Shown: positions 50,891 through 59,020 of the stretch, piece by piece
How the letters are laid out: each line of letters begins with the position of its first letter
Position numbering within the stretch: the first letter of the stretch is position 1
Source: Virgibacillus dokdonensis
GTDB taxonomy: Bacteria; Bacillota; Bacilli; Bacillales; Amphibacillaceae
NCBI RefSeq assembly: GCF_900166595.1
Contig: NZ_LT745763.1
Location: forward strand, 1,830,814-1,894,813
Direction of reading: 5' to 3'
Length of the DNA stretch: 64,000 bases
Notes under the pieces: generated by a model
What the model was told of the DNA's origin: nothing
What the model saw: the letters and a program-made list of their open reading frames with translations, nothing else
The model's database searches: none
Position numbers and translations under genes: made by a program

Positions 50891-51471
50891 AGTATTGTCA
50901 TTAGGCAATGATCTCCGTTGCCTAATGACGTGCTATATTATTAGCTGATTACGCTACCCGCTGAATATTTTGACTTCTTATTATTGTTGTACATCTAAAA
51001 ATGTTGAACTAAACGTATAAAATAATGTATTATGTTACCGTTTTCGGTTCTTGTATTTTATTGTACGCAATTTCAGATATTTTTGCAACTGGCACTTTTG
51101 TTTCCTTTTTTAAAAGTATTTATTAGCTAGCAATTATAACCAAGAAAAGCTTTGTTCATTTCTTATTAACTAGTCTTTTTATCAATATTTTCTTATAAAT
51201 TATTTTTGGTTGCTATCATCAGATATTATAGAAAATTCTATGGGTAAGCAGATTCTATTTCATCCTTTATTAGAAATGGCTTCGCTTTTCTTCTCATTTT
51301 TACTCATTAATATATCATTTTATAAAATTTCATAGCGAAACACTTTAAAGAAATGCATTTTTCAAGTAAAATGAATATAGTCTTTAAGTGTTACTATGCA
51401 GTCGTTCAAAAAGGATAATCTTTTTTGAGCAAAACCAATAACAAATGGGGATTACATAAGGAGGAAGCGCA
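50891..51471. other. Intergenic region between rpoD and cccA
   Basis: About 580 bases. A perfect 12-bp hairpin GTCATTAGGCAA/TTGCCTAATGAC (50897-50929, 9-base loop) directly follows rpoD but lacks a T tail. A TTGAAC (51004), 18 bases, TATTAT candidate promoter has no gene close by. The rest is very AT-rich and shows no frame with a start and ribosome site. Confidence 0.45.
50897..50929 (+). terminator. Hairpin at the end of dnaG-rpoD
   Basis: Perfect 12-bp inverted repeat with a 9-base loop just after the rpoD stop. No T run follows, so it may protect the 3' end or terminate inefficiently. Confidence 0.5.
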
Positions 51472-51849
51472 ATGAAAAGGAACCCTGTTATCCCTTTTGC
51501 TTTAATTGCAATAATAGGGATACTGACAATCATTGTGATATCATTTGTAGGGATAGGCCAACGAGATGATATCCAACAAGCCGAAGAAGGCGGTGGGGAA
51601 CAGGCTGAGGAAAGCCAAGAAGGGGAAACAACGGATGACCCTGAAGCAATTTATGAAGCAAATTGTGCAAATTGTCATGGTGGTGACTTATCTGGGGGAA
51701 TGGGGCCAGACTTAACCCAGGTAGGTAGCAAATTATCAAAAGATGAGATTCAAAATATAATTATTAACGGAAAAGGGCAAATGCCTCCAGGTTTAGCCAC
51801 AGAATCTGAAGCACAAGTGTTAGCAGAGTGGTTAGCTGAAAAGAAATAG
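51472..51849 (+). CDS. cccA: Cytochrome c-550, membrane-anchored
   Basis: Small c-type cytochrome shuttling electrons outside the cytoplasmic membrane. One N-terminal transmembrane anchor (about 9-29), a Glu/Gln-rich linker (about 31-57) and a class I heme domain with CANCHG (C65, C68, H69) and the axial Met in GKGQMPPGL (about 101-109). 125 residues. AAGGAGGAAG precedes the ATG. Same position after rpoD as in B. subtilis. Confidence 0.93.
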   Translation: MKRNPVIPFALIAIIGILTIIVISFVGIGQRDDIQQAEEGGGEQAEESQEGETTDDPEAIYEANCANCHGGDLSGGMGPDLTQVGSKLSKDEIQNIIINGKGQMPPGLATESEAQVLAEWLAEKK

Positions 51850-51870
51850 CCTTTGATAAAATGAGCTAGG

Positions 51871-51910
51871 GAAAAGCTTTCTGGTTTAACACAGAAAGCT
51901 TTTCTTTATC
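51871..51910 (+). terminator. Terminator of cccA
   Basis: 13-bp perfect arms GAAAAGCTTTCTG/CAGAAAGCTTTTC, 8-base loop, T-rich tail. Confidence 0.85.
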
Positions 51911-51976
51911 TATTTTTAAAGTGAATATACTTGTGTAAAATGAAGTATATGTACTGTCTATGTTTTAAAAGAAGTC

Positions 51977-52042
51977 ATAGGAATTCATTGTATTTAAGAG
52001 TTGCAGTATAAGAAAAACGATTTTAAAGACTATGTTTTCTAA
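51977..52042 (+). repeat. Dispersed intergenic repeat, degenerate copy before trmK
   Basis: ATAGGAATTCATTGTATTTA, GCAGTATAAGAAAAACGATT and TTTTCTAAT keep the order of the family, but the ACTTGGC hairpin is reduced to AAAGACTATG. A shortened or decayed copy. Confidence 0.5.
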
Positions 52043-52079
52043 TCTGTAGTATTACATGGAAATTGGAGGGTAGAACGAC

Positions 52080-52799
52080 GTGAAGGCTAAGATTTCAAAA
52101 CGCCTAAAGTTAGTAGCTTCTTTTCTGTCTACAGGAGCAAAATTTGCAGATATCGGATCTGATCATGCCTATTTGCCGTGCTATGTCTGTCAAAAAGACC
52201 CCACAGCAACTGCTGTTGCTGGAGAAGTGAATGTAGGCCCATTTCAAAGGGCTATAGAAACCGTAAAGGCATACGGCTTAGAACAACAAATTGATGTTCG
52301 ACTTGGTAATGGGCTGGAGGTTTTTGAAGCCGAAGAAGTAAACCAACTGGTGATTGCTGGTATGGGAGGTTCATTAATTCATGATATTTTGGAGAGTGGA
52401 AAAACGAAGCTCACCTCGGTGGAGCAGATTATTGCTCAACCAAATGTAGATGCAAGAGCTGTTCGGAAATGGATGATTCATCATGGATTTACGATTACTG
52501 ATGAAGATATAATAGAAGAGAACAGGCATTGTTATGAGATTATTAATGCAAAGCGGTTAGATACTCCAGATAATAATCAATTAGATGAAAAAGATTTATT
52601 GTTTGGCCCCATATTATTGCGTAGTAAACCACCTGCATTTTATAAAAAGTGGAACGAAGAAGCTCGTAAGTTAGAATACGTGTTACAGCAGTTAAAACAA
52701 GCGAAGCAAGTAGACCAAAAGAAGTATGAGCAATTTACAAAAGAGTGGAGATGGATGAAGGAGGTATTAAGTAATGAAGCAGGAACTTACTACTCGTGA
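52080..52799 (+). CDS. trmK: TrmK, tRNA m1A22 methyltransferase
   Basis: SAM-dependent enzyme methylating N1 of A22 in tRNA. SAM-binding FADIGSDHAYLPCYVC (about 22-37), the VIAGMGGSLI segment (about 91-100) and the catalytic-region IAQPNVDARAVRKWM. 239 residues with a C-terminal coiled coil. GTG start with GGAGGG 9 bases upstream. It overlaps yqfO by 26 bases, a conserved pairing. Confidence 0.93.
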   Translation: MKAKISKRLKLVASFLSTGAKFADIGSDHAYLPCYVCQKDPTATAVAGEVNVGPFQRAIETVKAYGLEQQIDVRLGNGLEVFEAEEVNQLVIAGMGGSLIHDILESGKTKLTSVEQIIAQPNVDARAVRKWMIHHGFTITDEDIIEENRHCYEIINAKRLDTPDNNQLDEKDLLFGPILLRSKPPAFYKKWNEEARKLEYVLQQLKQAKQVDQKKYEQFTKEWRWMKEVLSNEAGTYYS

Positions 52800-53889
52800 T
52801 GTGTTTCAGGTGATAGAGCAACTGGCTCCAAAGACGTTCGCATATGACTGGGATCCAGTTGGTTTGCAAGTTGGAAGTTACAACAAATCAGTAAGTAAAG
52901 TAATGGTTACGCTAGATGTGGTGGAAGCAGTTGTTGATGAGGCAATTGAAAAAAACGTAGATGTTATTGTTGCTCATCACCCTTTATTATTTAAAGCCGT
53001 ACAGAAAATTAATACAAACACATCAATAGGGCGTATTTTACAGAAATTATTGACCAATGATATTACCGTATATGCAGCACATACTAATTTAGATATAGCA
53101 AAAAATGGCGTTAACGATGTATTATGTAAAATAATTGGAATAGAAAATACTCATGTTCTAGTTGAGAAAGAAACAGAACAATTGCTCAAGCTGGTTGTTT
53201 ATGTACCTAAAACCCATATTGAAGAAGTAAGAAATGCAATTAGTGATGCTGGTGTAGGGTATATTGGTAATTACAGTCATTGTACTTTTCAAACAGAAGG
53301 ACAAGGAACATTCAAGCCTTTAGACGGAACAAATCCATATATTGGAAATGTGAACGAATTAGAAAAGGTGGAGGAAGTGAAGCTAGAATCTATTATGGAA
53401 GAAAGCAAGCTGTCTTCTGCATTAACTGCAATTCGTCAATCTCATCCATACGAAGAGCCAGCATACGATGTATATCCATTAAGAAATAAAGGGGAAGTAT
53501 ATGGTCTTGGAAGGATAGGCGAACTAGTAAATCCTACGCAATTATCCGATTTTTGTGAGCAAGTAAAAACAACTTTAGAAGTGGATTGCGTACGCGTTAC
53601 GGGAAAAATGGATAAGCAAGTGAAAACTGTAGCAGTTCTTGGCGGAAGTGGGGAGAAGTTTATTCATCAAGCTAAGAAAAAAGGGGCAGATGTTTTTATA
53701 ACAGGTGACGTGACATTTCATCAAGCGCAAGACGCTCAGGAAATGGGGTTAGCAATAATAGATGTTGGTCACTATGCGGAAAGCGTGATGAAAGCTTCTG
53801 TACAAGAATACTTGGCAACTAGCCTTAATGGGGATAATGTTGAAATTATAGTATCAACAACGAATACAGATCCATTTCACTATGCATAA
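52774..53889 (+). CDS. yqfO: YqfO, NIF3-like metal-binding protein with PII-like insert
   Basis: NIF3/DUF34 family protein with a dinuclear metal site: HHPLLFK (about 69-75) and HTNLD (about 105-109) with a C-terminal GDVTFHQAQDA and VGHYAES. The middle segment (about 130-230) is the PII-like insert of long NIF3 proteins. 371 residues. Function is uncertain; a GTP cyclohydrolase-like role has been suggested for the family. GGAGG lies inside the end of trmK. Confidence 0.92.
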   Translation: MKQELTTRDVFQVIEQLAPKTFAYDWDPVGLQVGSYNKSVSKVMVTLDVVEAVVDEAIEKNVDVIVAHHPLLFKAVQKINTNTSIGRILQKLLTNDITVYAAHTNLDIAKNGVNDVLCKIIGIENTHVLVEKETEQLLKLVVYVPKTHIEEVRNAISDAGVGYIGNYSHCTFQTEGQGTFKPLDGTNPYIGNVNELEKVEEVKLESIMEESKLSSALTAIRQSHPYEEPAYDVYPLRNKGEVYGLGRIGELVNPTQLSDFCEQVKTTLEVDCVRVTGKMDKQVKTVAVLGGSGEKFIHQAKKKGADVFITGDVTFHQAQDAQEMGLAIIDVGHYAESVMKASVQEYLATSLNGDNVEIIVSTTNTDPFHYA

Positions 53890-53921
53890 GATCATATTTA
53901 GAAATGGAAAGGAGTATATGC

Positions 53922-55232
53922 ATGAATTATACATTTCAAGACTTTTCTTTTGCTCCAGTTATGGAGCAAGTAATTAAACAATTAGATTTTCACGAACCAA
54001 CAGCAATTCAAAAACAGGTTATTCCAGCAGTTTTAGAGGGTAAGAGTGTAGTTGGCCAATCAAAAACAGGTTCAGGAAAAACGCATGCGTTTCTATTGCC
54101 GTTGCTAAATGCAATCGATGAGAATAAACAGCAGGTGCAAGTTGTGATAACAGCTCCAACGAGGGAGCTTGCAACACAGTTATATAATGAAGTAAAACAA
54201 ATCACTCGCTATGCGGATAAAAACGAAATTTGGACAGCAAAGCTATTGGTTGGCGGTACTGATAAACAAAAAATGATGGAAAAATTAAAGCAACCTCCTA
54301 AAATTGTTGTCGGAACACCTGGAAGAATATTAGATATGATAAAGGAGAACGCAATATCTATTTACACTGCGAATAGTTTTGTTATCGATGAAGCGGATTT
54401 AATGTTGGATTTAGGTTTTATTCAAGAAGTGGATCAGTTACTCGTTCGCTCTCATCCTAAGGTTCAAATTTTGGTTTTTTCCGCAACAATCCCACAACCA
54501 TTGTATTATTTTTTAAAGAAATATTTACAACAGCCAGTACATGTAAAAATTTCCGATGACATTTATCCAGAAAAGATGGAGCATCGACTAATTTATTTAA
54601 AACATAGAAATGAAGCGTCAATTATTGCTGAGATTTCAAAGGTTATTCAGCCATATTTAGCGATTATTTTTACAAATGGAAAAGAAAAAGCGAATGAGTT
54701 AGCAGCCTCTCTGCAAGAGAAGGGAATGGAAGTGGGGCTCATTCATGGCGGTTTATCTCCTCGTGAACGTAAGCGTGTATTAAAAGAAATTCAAAACTTA
54801 CGCTACCAATATATTGTAGCTACGGATCTCGCTGCCCGCGGTATTGACATTAAAGGAGTTAGTCACGTAATTAATGCACAGCTACCGAAAGAAGAGGATT
54901 TTTATATTCATCGGGTCGGCAGAACTGCACGTGCGGGTATGGAAGGAACAGCAATCAGCATTTACCAATTTGATGATTTGTCGCTCATTGAAAAGCTAGA
55001 AGAAAAAGGTTTAGCTTTTATGTATGTAGATGTTCGCAATGGGGAGTGGCAGGATGCAAAACCTTGGAATCAACGTGTGCTTCGTACAAAACAGGGCACT
55101 GATATGGATAAAGAAGCGTGGAAAAGAGTAAAAAAGGCACAGAAAGTAAAGCCTGGATATAAGAAAAAAATGAAACGGGAAAAAGAGATAATTAAAAAAC
55201 GGTTATCTAAAACCAAGCATAAAAAGAAATAG
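53922..55232 (+). CDS. cshB: DEAD-box RNA helicase CshB type
   Basis: Cold-associated RNA helicase. Q motif ([12 protein letters not shown]), motif [12 protein letters not shown] (about 46-56), Ia PTRELA, motif II as VIDEADLML (DEAD), motif III FSATIP, motif [12 protein letters not shown], then a basic C-terminal tail. The ATG at 53922 follows AAAGGAG and gives 436 residues; the upstream ATG at 53904 contains the ribosome site. Same place as B. subtilis yqfR. Confidence 0.93.
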   Translation: MNYTFQDFSFAPVMEQVIKQLDFHEPTAIQKQVIPAVLEGKSVVGQSKTGSGKTHAFLLPLLNAIDENKQQVQVVITAPTRELATQLYNEVKQITRYADKNEIWTAKLLVGGTDKQKMMEKLKQPPKIVVGTPGRILDMIKENAISIYTANSFVIDEADLMLDLGFIQEVDQLLVRSHPKVQILVFSATIPQPLYYFLKKYLQQPVHVKISDDIYPEKMEHRLIYLKHRNEASIIAEISKVIQPYLAIIFTNGKEKANELAASLQEKGMEVGLIHGGLSPRERKRVLKEIQNLRYQYIVATDLAARGIDIKGVSHVINAQLPKEEDFYIHRVGRTARAGMEGTAISIYQFDDLSLIEKLEEKGLAFMYVDVRNGEWQDAKPWNQRVLRTKQGTDMDKEAWKRVKKAQKVKPGYKKKMKREKEIIKKRLSKTKHKKK

Positions 55233-55257
55233 TTTTAATTTAGGAGAGGTGAATGTC

Positions 55258-56151
55258 ATGTTGAAAATAGGGTCACATGTATCCATGAGCGGAAAGAAAA
55301 TGTTGCAAGGCTCTTCAGAAGAAGCGGTTTCTTATGGGGCTAATACATTTATGATTTATACCGGCGCACCGCAAAATACGCGAAGAAAGCCAATTGAAGA
55401 ATTGAATATTGAAGCTGGGAAGGCTCATATGAAAGAGCATGGTATAGAAGAAATTGTAGTTCATGCTCCATACATTATTAATATAGGCAATTCTACAAAA
55501 CCACAAACATTTCAGTTAGGTGTAGATTTTTTAAGAAGTGAAATCGATCGAACAGATGCAATCGGAGCGAAACAAATTGTCCTTCATCCTGGAGCCCATG
55601 TTGGAGCGGGTCCTAAGACAGGTATTAAGCAAATAATTAAAGGGTTGAATGAAGTTCTAGAAAAGGATAAGAATGTACAAATAGCTCTTGAAACAATGGC
55701 AGGTAAGGGATCTGAAATAGGAAGAAGTTTTGATGAATTAGCTCAAATTATCGATGGAGTTACTCATAATGAAAAATTATCTGTTTGCTTTGATACTTGT
55801 CACGTACATGATGCTGGATATGACATTGTAAATGATTTTGATGGTGTATTACATCAATTTGATAAAATAATCGGGGTCAACCGTATAAAAGTTATTCATA
55901 TAAATGATAGTAAAAATGAAGTGGGTGCGCATAAAGATAGGCATGAGAACATTGGTTTTGGCTATATTGGCTTTGATGCTTTATCATCTATTATTCATCA
56001 TCCGCAATTAATGGACTTGCCTAAAATTTTAGAGACACCATATGTAGGAGAAGACAAAAAAAATAAGAAGTCTCCGTATCGTTTGGAGATAGAAATGATC
56101 AAATCCAGCCAATTTGACAGTAAACTAAAAGAAAAAATTATCGCACAATAA
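55258..56151 (+). CDS. nfo: Endonuclease IV (AP endonuclease)
   Basis: Zinc-dependent apurinic/apyrimidinic endonuclease of base-excision repair; important in spores. AP2Ec TIM barrel with [48 protein letters not shown] and [20 protein letters not shown] holding the trinuclear zinc ligands. The ATG at 55258 follows AGGAGAGGTG and gives 297 residues, the B. subtilis length. Confidence 0.96.
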   Translation: MLKIGSHVSMSGKKMLQGSSEEAVSYGANTFMIYTGAPQNTRRKPIEELNIEAGKAHMKEHGIEEIVVHAPYIINIGNSTKPQTFQLGVDFLRSEIDRTDAIGAKQIVLHPGAHVGAGPKTGIKQIIKGLNEVLEKDKNVQIALETMAGKGSEIGRSFDELAQIIDGVTHNEKLSVCFDTCHVHDAGYDIVNDFDGVLHQFDKIIGVNRIKVIHINDSKNEVGAHKDRHENIGFGYIGFDALSSIIHHPQLMDLPKILETPYVGEDKKNKKSPYRLEIEMIKSSQFDSKLKEKIIAQ

Positions 56152-56562
56152 AATATATCTTGTACTAGTGAGAAACTCTTACTGCCTTTGATTGTTAGCA
56201 GCCTTAGAAAGAGACTTGGCGTATCAGCAAGTCCCCCAAAAAACCTTCCCTTTGTTTATAAGATAAGATTAAATATTATGCTTTTCTATAGTGTGAAAAA
56301 AGGAAAAAACAAAGTTGGCTTCTAAGAACAGCGCTTTTGCCTAGCTTGTACTGTTTAAGTAGAATTTTCTTATCAGGAACTTCACCTTTATTACAAAAAG
56401 TCCTGTGCAGCGAATGCTTTAATGCGCTGTGTTGCTGGAAAAACACTCGCTTGCTACAGGACTTTAGAATTGTGACAAGGAATTTGTGCGCTGCTTTTAT
56501 ATCCTTGTCACACTTAGAATGAGACCTGTGTTGACATGTCACTTTCTTTCAACCAAAACTCC
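56152..56562. other. Intergenic region with structured repeats between nfo and yqfT
   Basis: About 410 bases between convergent genes. GACTTGGCGTATCAGCAAGT near 56213 loosely resembles the end of the dispersed repeat. Two long adjacent hairpins occupy 56397-56512. A minus-strand open frame of 88 codons (56276-56542) spans the hairpins and is judged a by-product of them. No terminator with a clean T tail is seen. Confidence 0.5.
56397..56512. repeat. Pair of long adjacent stem-loops
   Basis: Stem 1: AAAGTCCTGT (56397-56406) with ACAGGACTTT (56456-56465), extended inside by AGCGA/TCGCT. Stem 2: TGTGACAAGGA (56471-56481) with TCCTTGTCACA (56502-56512). Only five bases separate them. Neither has a terminator T tail. 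They could be a structured RNA, an mRNA 3' end processing signal or a small palindromic element. Confidence 0.6.
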
Positions 56563-56847
56563 TTATTCAAATAAGTAGCCTAACCCATAAGAGTGAATTA
56601 ACTCATTAAATAATTTTTGTGCTTTTTTTGCTGTTGCAGGGTCAGTGATGCGTGCTAGTTGTTGAAACATTTGCTTTCGTCCTTCTGCATCAAATGGATC
56701 TACAGGATGTTGCTTTAAGTATGCCATTATCATTTCGGCTTCTTGTTGCGTTAGTGAAAACCCGTATTGTTTTCCGTAATGAATTAATTCTTGAGCAGAT
56801 ATTTGTTTTAATTTTTTTTGAACCATATCTTTAATAAAATTTACCAT
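56563..56847 (-). CDS. yqfT: YqfT family (DUF2624-like) protein
   Basis: 94-residue helical protein starting MVNFIKDMVQKKLKQISAQE, with LIHYGKQYGFSLTQQEAEMI. This matches YqfT, which follows nfo in B. subtilis. Function unknown. The ATG at 56847 has AAGGAGAT upstream; the longer open frame to 56922 has no ribosome site and the extra residues are not in the family. Confidence 0.8.
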   Translation of the reverse strand: MVNFIKDMVQKKLKQISAQELIHYGKQYGFSLTQQEAEMIMAYLKQHPVDPFDAEGRKQMFQQLARITDPATAKKAQKLFNELIHSYGLGYLFE

Positions 56848-57024
56848 TCTACTATCTCCTTTTACAATATGTTCTACCGTACTATATGTTTTACCTCTTT
56901 TAAACTCAACTCGTCCATGCAAATTCTTTTCATCATACGTTTCCAGTTAATAACATCTGTAAAATTGCAGAAAAATCATAAGCTAAGCGTGTACCTCAAA
57001 TGTACAAAAAGGAGGTCTCGTGTA

Positions 57025-57405
57025 ATGGATCAATATCCCAATCGAGGAATGAAGGATGTTGAAGAACCCCCAAATTATGGTGAGCAGCGTAAAAACCAAG
57101 ATTTTGTTGGTATAGAACCAGATAGCTCAAGAGATGAGGAATTTGCTGCTGAGATGACTGCAGATGATGCCGATGATACCGATACAGAAATAGCTGGAGA
57201 TATGGATGAAAATACTACCTTTGGATGGGTCGGTATTGCCTTATCCATTATTTCTTTCTTTATCTGGCCAATTATCTTTGGTGTAGCTGGCATTGTTCTT
57301 GGGTTTATGTCAAGAAGTAGGGGAGCTGATGCATTAGGAAATATTGCTATTGCAGCTGGCGCAGTTTCCATTCTTATCACTTTGTTCATTTTACCATTTG
57401 TTTAA
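57025..57405 (+). CDS. yqfX: YqfX-like DUF4190-type membrane protein
   Basis: 126 residues: a polar, acidic N-terminal half (about 1-62) and two transmembrane helices (GWVGIALSIISFFIWPIIFG, and NIAIAAGAVSILITLFILPF) joined by GIVLGFMSRSRGADA, the DUF4190 arrangement. It resembles B. subtilis YqfX in layout and neighbourhood. Function unknown. The ATG follows AAGGAGG; the open frame upstream to 56818 is antisense to yqfT and is not used. Confidence 0.78.
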   Translation: MDQYPNRGMKDVEEPPNYGEQRKNQDFVGIEPDSSRDEEFAAEMTADDADDTDTEIAGDMDENTTFGWVGIALSIISFFIWPIIFGVAGIVLGFMSRSRGADALGNIAIAAGAVSILITLFILPFV

Positions 57406-57447
57406 AAGGAAGGGTTGCCCCTTCCTTTCATCTATGTAAAATAATAA

Positions 57448-57795
57448 TTAACGATCATATAATAATGTTTTACTATATTTTGGGAAATAATATATTTTAC
57501 CTGTAGTAAGGGAAAAAGGGTCCGCGTTAGGATTACTCAATTTAAAATCGTTTAAAATACGCTTAACATTCAACTCATTTTGTATATTAGGGTTAATTTG
57601 TTCTACAATAGAAAGGACCGTATCATTTGGTTCCACCTTAACGGGGACGACATGAAACATCGTTGGAGAAATCATATCACTATGCTTTTCAAGCTCTATT
57701 CTAGAATGGGGGCTTTCTTGTGTGATATCCTGATATATGATATATATAGCCATTATACAAATAAATAAGGAAAATAATTTTTTGGGAAAATCCAT
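57448..57795 (-). CDS. yqfZ: YqfZ-like LysM-type secreted or anchored protein
   Basis: 115 residues with an N-terminal hydrophobic helix (about 5-21) and a C-terminal LysM-like unit: VEPNDTVLSIVEQINPNIQ, ILNDFKLSNPNADPFSLTTG, IYYFPKY. LysM units bind peptidoglycan. In B. subtilis yqfZ lies in this neighbourhood, so the orthology is likely but not certain. AAGGAG precedes the ATG. It is divergent from the NfeD gene at 57875. Confidence 0.7.
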   Translation of the reverse strand: MDFPKKLFSLFICIMAIYIIYQDITQESPHSRIELEKHSDMISPTMFHVVPVKVEPNDTVLSIVEQINPNIQNELNVKRILNDFKLSNPNADPFSLTTGKIYYFPKYSKTLLYDR

Positions 57796-57813
57796 CGTAT
57801 GAACTCCTTATCA

Positions 57814-57842
57814 TGAAACCATTATTTACTCCTAAACGTATA
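57814..57842 (+). promoter_or_regulatory. Sigma-W promoter of the second nfeD gene
   Basis: TGAAAC (57814-57819), 17 bases, CGTATA (57837-57842). Same elements and same spacing as the promoter at 30419-30447. It lies 33 bases before the TTG start. Confidence 0.85.
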
Positions 57843-57874
57843 CATATATAAGTACTGGAGAGGAGGATACGTTT

Positions 57875-58504
57875 TTGACTGTATTCGAGATGGAATGGAT
57901 TGGAATTCTCATTACTGGTTTTGCTACTTTATTCCTTATTGGTGAAGTGTTAGTTAATATGCGAGGACTTTTCGGTCTATTAGGAATAGGGTTTATTACT
58001 GTATATTTTGGAGCATATGTTGAAACAAGTTCAATTATTATTATGCTTATTATTTACTTTGTTGGATTATTACTTATTATTATTGATGGGAAATTATTAA
58101 ATGATGGGACACTTGCAACAATTGGTTTAGCAAGTATGCTTACAGCTGTTGCGCTTCCTTCACCAAGTTTCACATCAGGGTTATATGCTGTATTAGGAGT
58201 ATTACTAGGTGGTGGGTCGTCACTTTTATTCTTAAAAGTTTTTAAACGTAGAGAAATGTGGAACAAAATCACTTTAAAAGACCAATTAACAAAGGAAGCT
58301 GGTTATAATTCCATGAATGAAACTTATGAGGGATTGGTAGGTGAAGAAGGCATTACACTTACTGATTTGCGCCCTGTTGGTACAATTCGAATTCATCGTA
58401 AAGATTACAGTGCGATATCAAATGGGCAATGGATCGAAAAAGATACAGCCATTAAAGTTGTTCAAGTTGATGGTACCCGTATTCTAGTAGAAAAAATAAA
58501 TTAA
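57875..58504 (+). CDS. Short NfeD family membrane protein (orphan)
   Basis: 209 residues: four to five transmembrane helices (about 8-125) and a C-terminal OB-fold domain (EEGITLTDLRPVGTIRIHRK; about 150-207). No protease domain, so it is the short NfeD type. The C-terminal domain is clearly related to that of the NfeD at 30475 (LKDQ...GYxSxN...GxEGITxTxLRPxGT). TTG start with GAGGAGG upstream. No flotillin gene is adjacent; FloA at 31.9 kb could be the partner. A dispersed repeat forms its 3' hairpin. Confidence 0.88.
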   Translation: MTVFEMEWIGILITGFATLFLIGEVLVNMRGLFGLLGIGFITVYFGAYVETSSIIIMLIIYFVGLLLIIIDGKLLNDGTLATIGLASMLTAVALPSPSFTSGLYAVLGVLLGGGSSLLFLKVFKRREMWNKITLKDQLTKEAGYNSMNETYEGLVGEEGITLTDLRPVGTIRIHRKDYSAISNGQWIEKDTAIKVVQVDGTRILVEKIN

Positions 58505-58522
58505 TTCATAGTACTCTTGTGT

Positions 58523-58611
58523 GATAGACTTGGCTTGTTGCCAAGTCTTATGGTGAAATTCTAAATTCTTTGTTTTTCTTATACTATAAACCAAAAAATC
58601 TTATACTCCCT
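58523..58611 (-). repeat. Dispersed intergenic repeat, inverted copy after the short nfeD
   Basis: On the minus strand: GGAGTATAAGATTTTTTGG, TTTATAGTATAAGAAAAACA, CACCATAAGACTTGGC and a perfect AGACTTGGC/GCCAAGTCT hairpin (58526-58548). In this orientation the hairpin comes first after the nfeD stop and could terminate its transcript. Confidence 0.78.
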
Positions 58612-59020
58612 CTATATACTAACGTTTTCTCTTGTTTTCTTTGTTTTTCTTAGAATTTCATTTTATTTTTTACTCATTAACGATATTTAAGACCGTGTAA
58701 GCATAATTTTTAATGTAGAAGGGTGCACTTAATAAGCCATCCTTCTCTTTTTGAAAAAAATGGGAATTTTCACTGCTATGATCGCACCTTCTCATCCCAC
58801 AATACTCATGGTGACAAACCCTCCCACATCTCACAGCGTCTTCGCGCATACATTCCTTCGTTCGGTCTATCCATGAAGTGGGGCCGGCGTTGCTTTCCTA
58901 CAGGGTCATTGCCCGATTGTATAAAAATTGCCGGCTGCTCCGTGCTTCCATTGTTACCTCGTATTTGTATAAAATGAACTTCTTAAAAAACGTCTAAACG
59001 GAGGTTTCGTTATTACTTAG
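58612..59020. other. Flank and non-coding right part of the IS110 element
   Basis: 58612-58716 is AT-rich host-like sequence. From about 58717, starting with a hairpin (AGAAGG/CCTTCT, 58717-58746), base composition becomes visibly GC-richer up to the transposase stop; this is treated as the non-coding end of the IS. A plus-strand open frame of 84 codons (58723-58977) is not considered a gene. Confidence 0.5.
58750..58990 (-). ncRNA. Candidate guide RNA (bridge/seek RNA) of the IS110 element
   Basis: GC-richer, non-coding, directly 3' of the transposase on the same strand. Contains two GCCGGC arms (58883-58888 and 58930-58935) enclosing a 41-base loop, the kind of internal loop that could carry guide sequences, plus smaller potential stems around GCG/CGC at about 58836-58846. 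IS110/IS1111 elements encode a recombination guide RNA in a non-coding end; assignment here is inference. Confidence 0.35.

Noticed and set aside
56205..56245. Ninth copy of the dispersed repeat
   Set aside because: Only GACTTGGC and an imperfect right arm are recognisable; too little to separate from chance.
56276..56542. 88-codon minus-strand frame between nfo and yqfT
   Set aside because: It spans both long hairpins, has no ribosome site and a Cys/His/Lys-rich composition; better explained by the structured DNA.
58723..58977. 84-codon plus-strand frame beside the transposase
   Set aside because: Opposite to the IS non-coding end; no ribosome site or recognisable domain. The GC-richer non-coding end explains the open frame.
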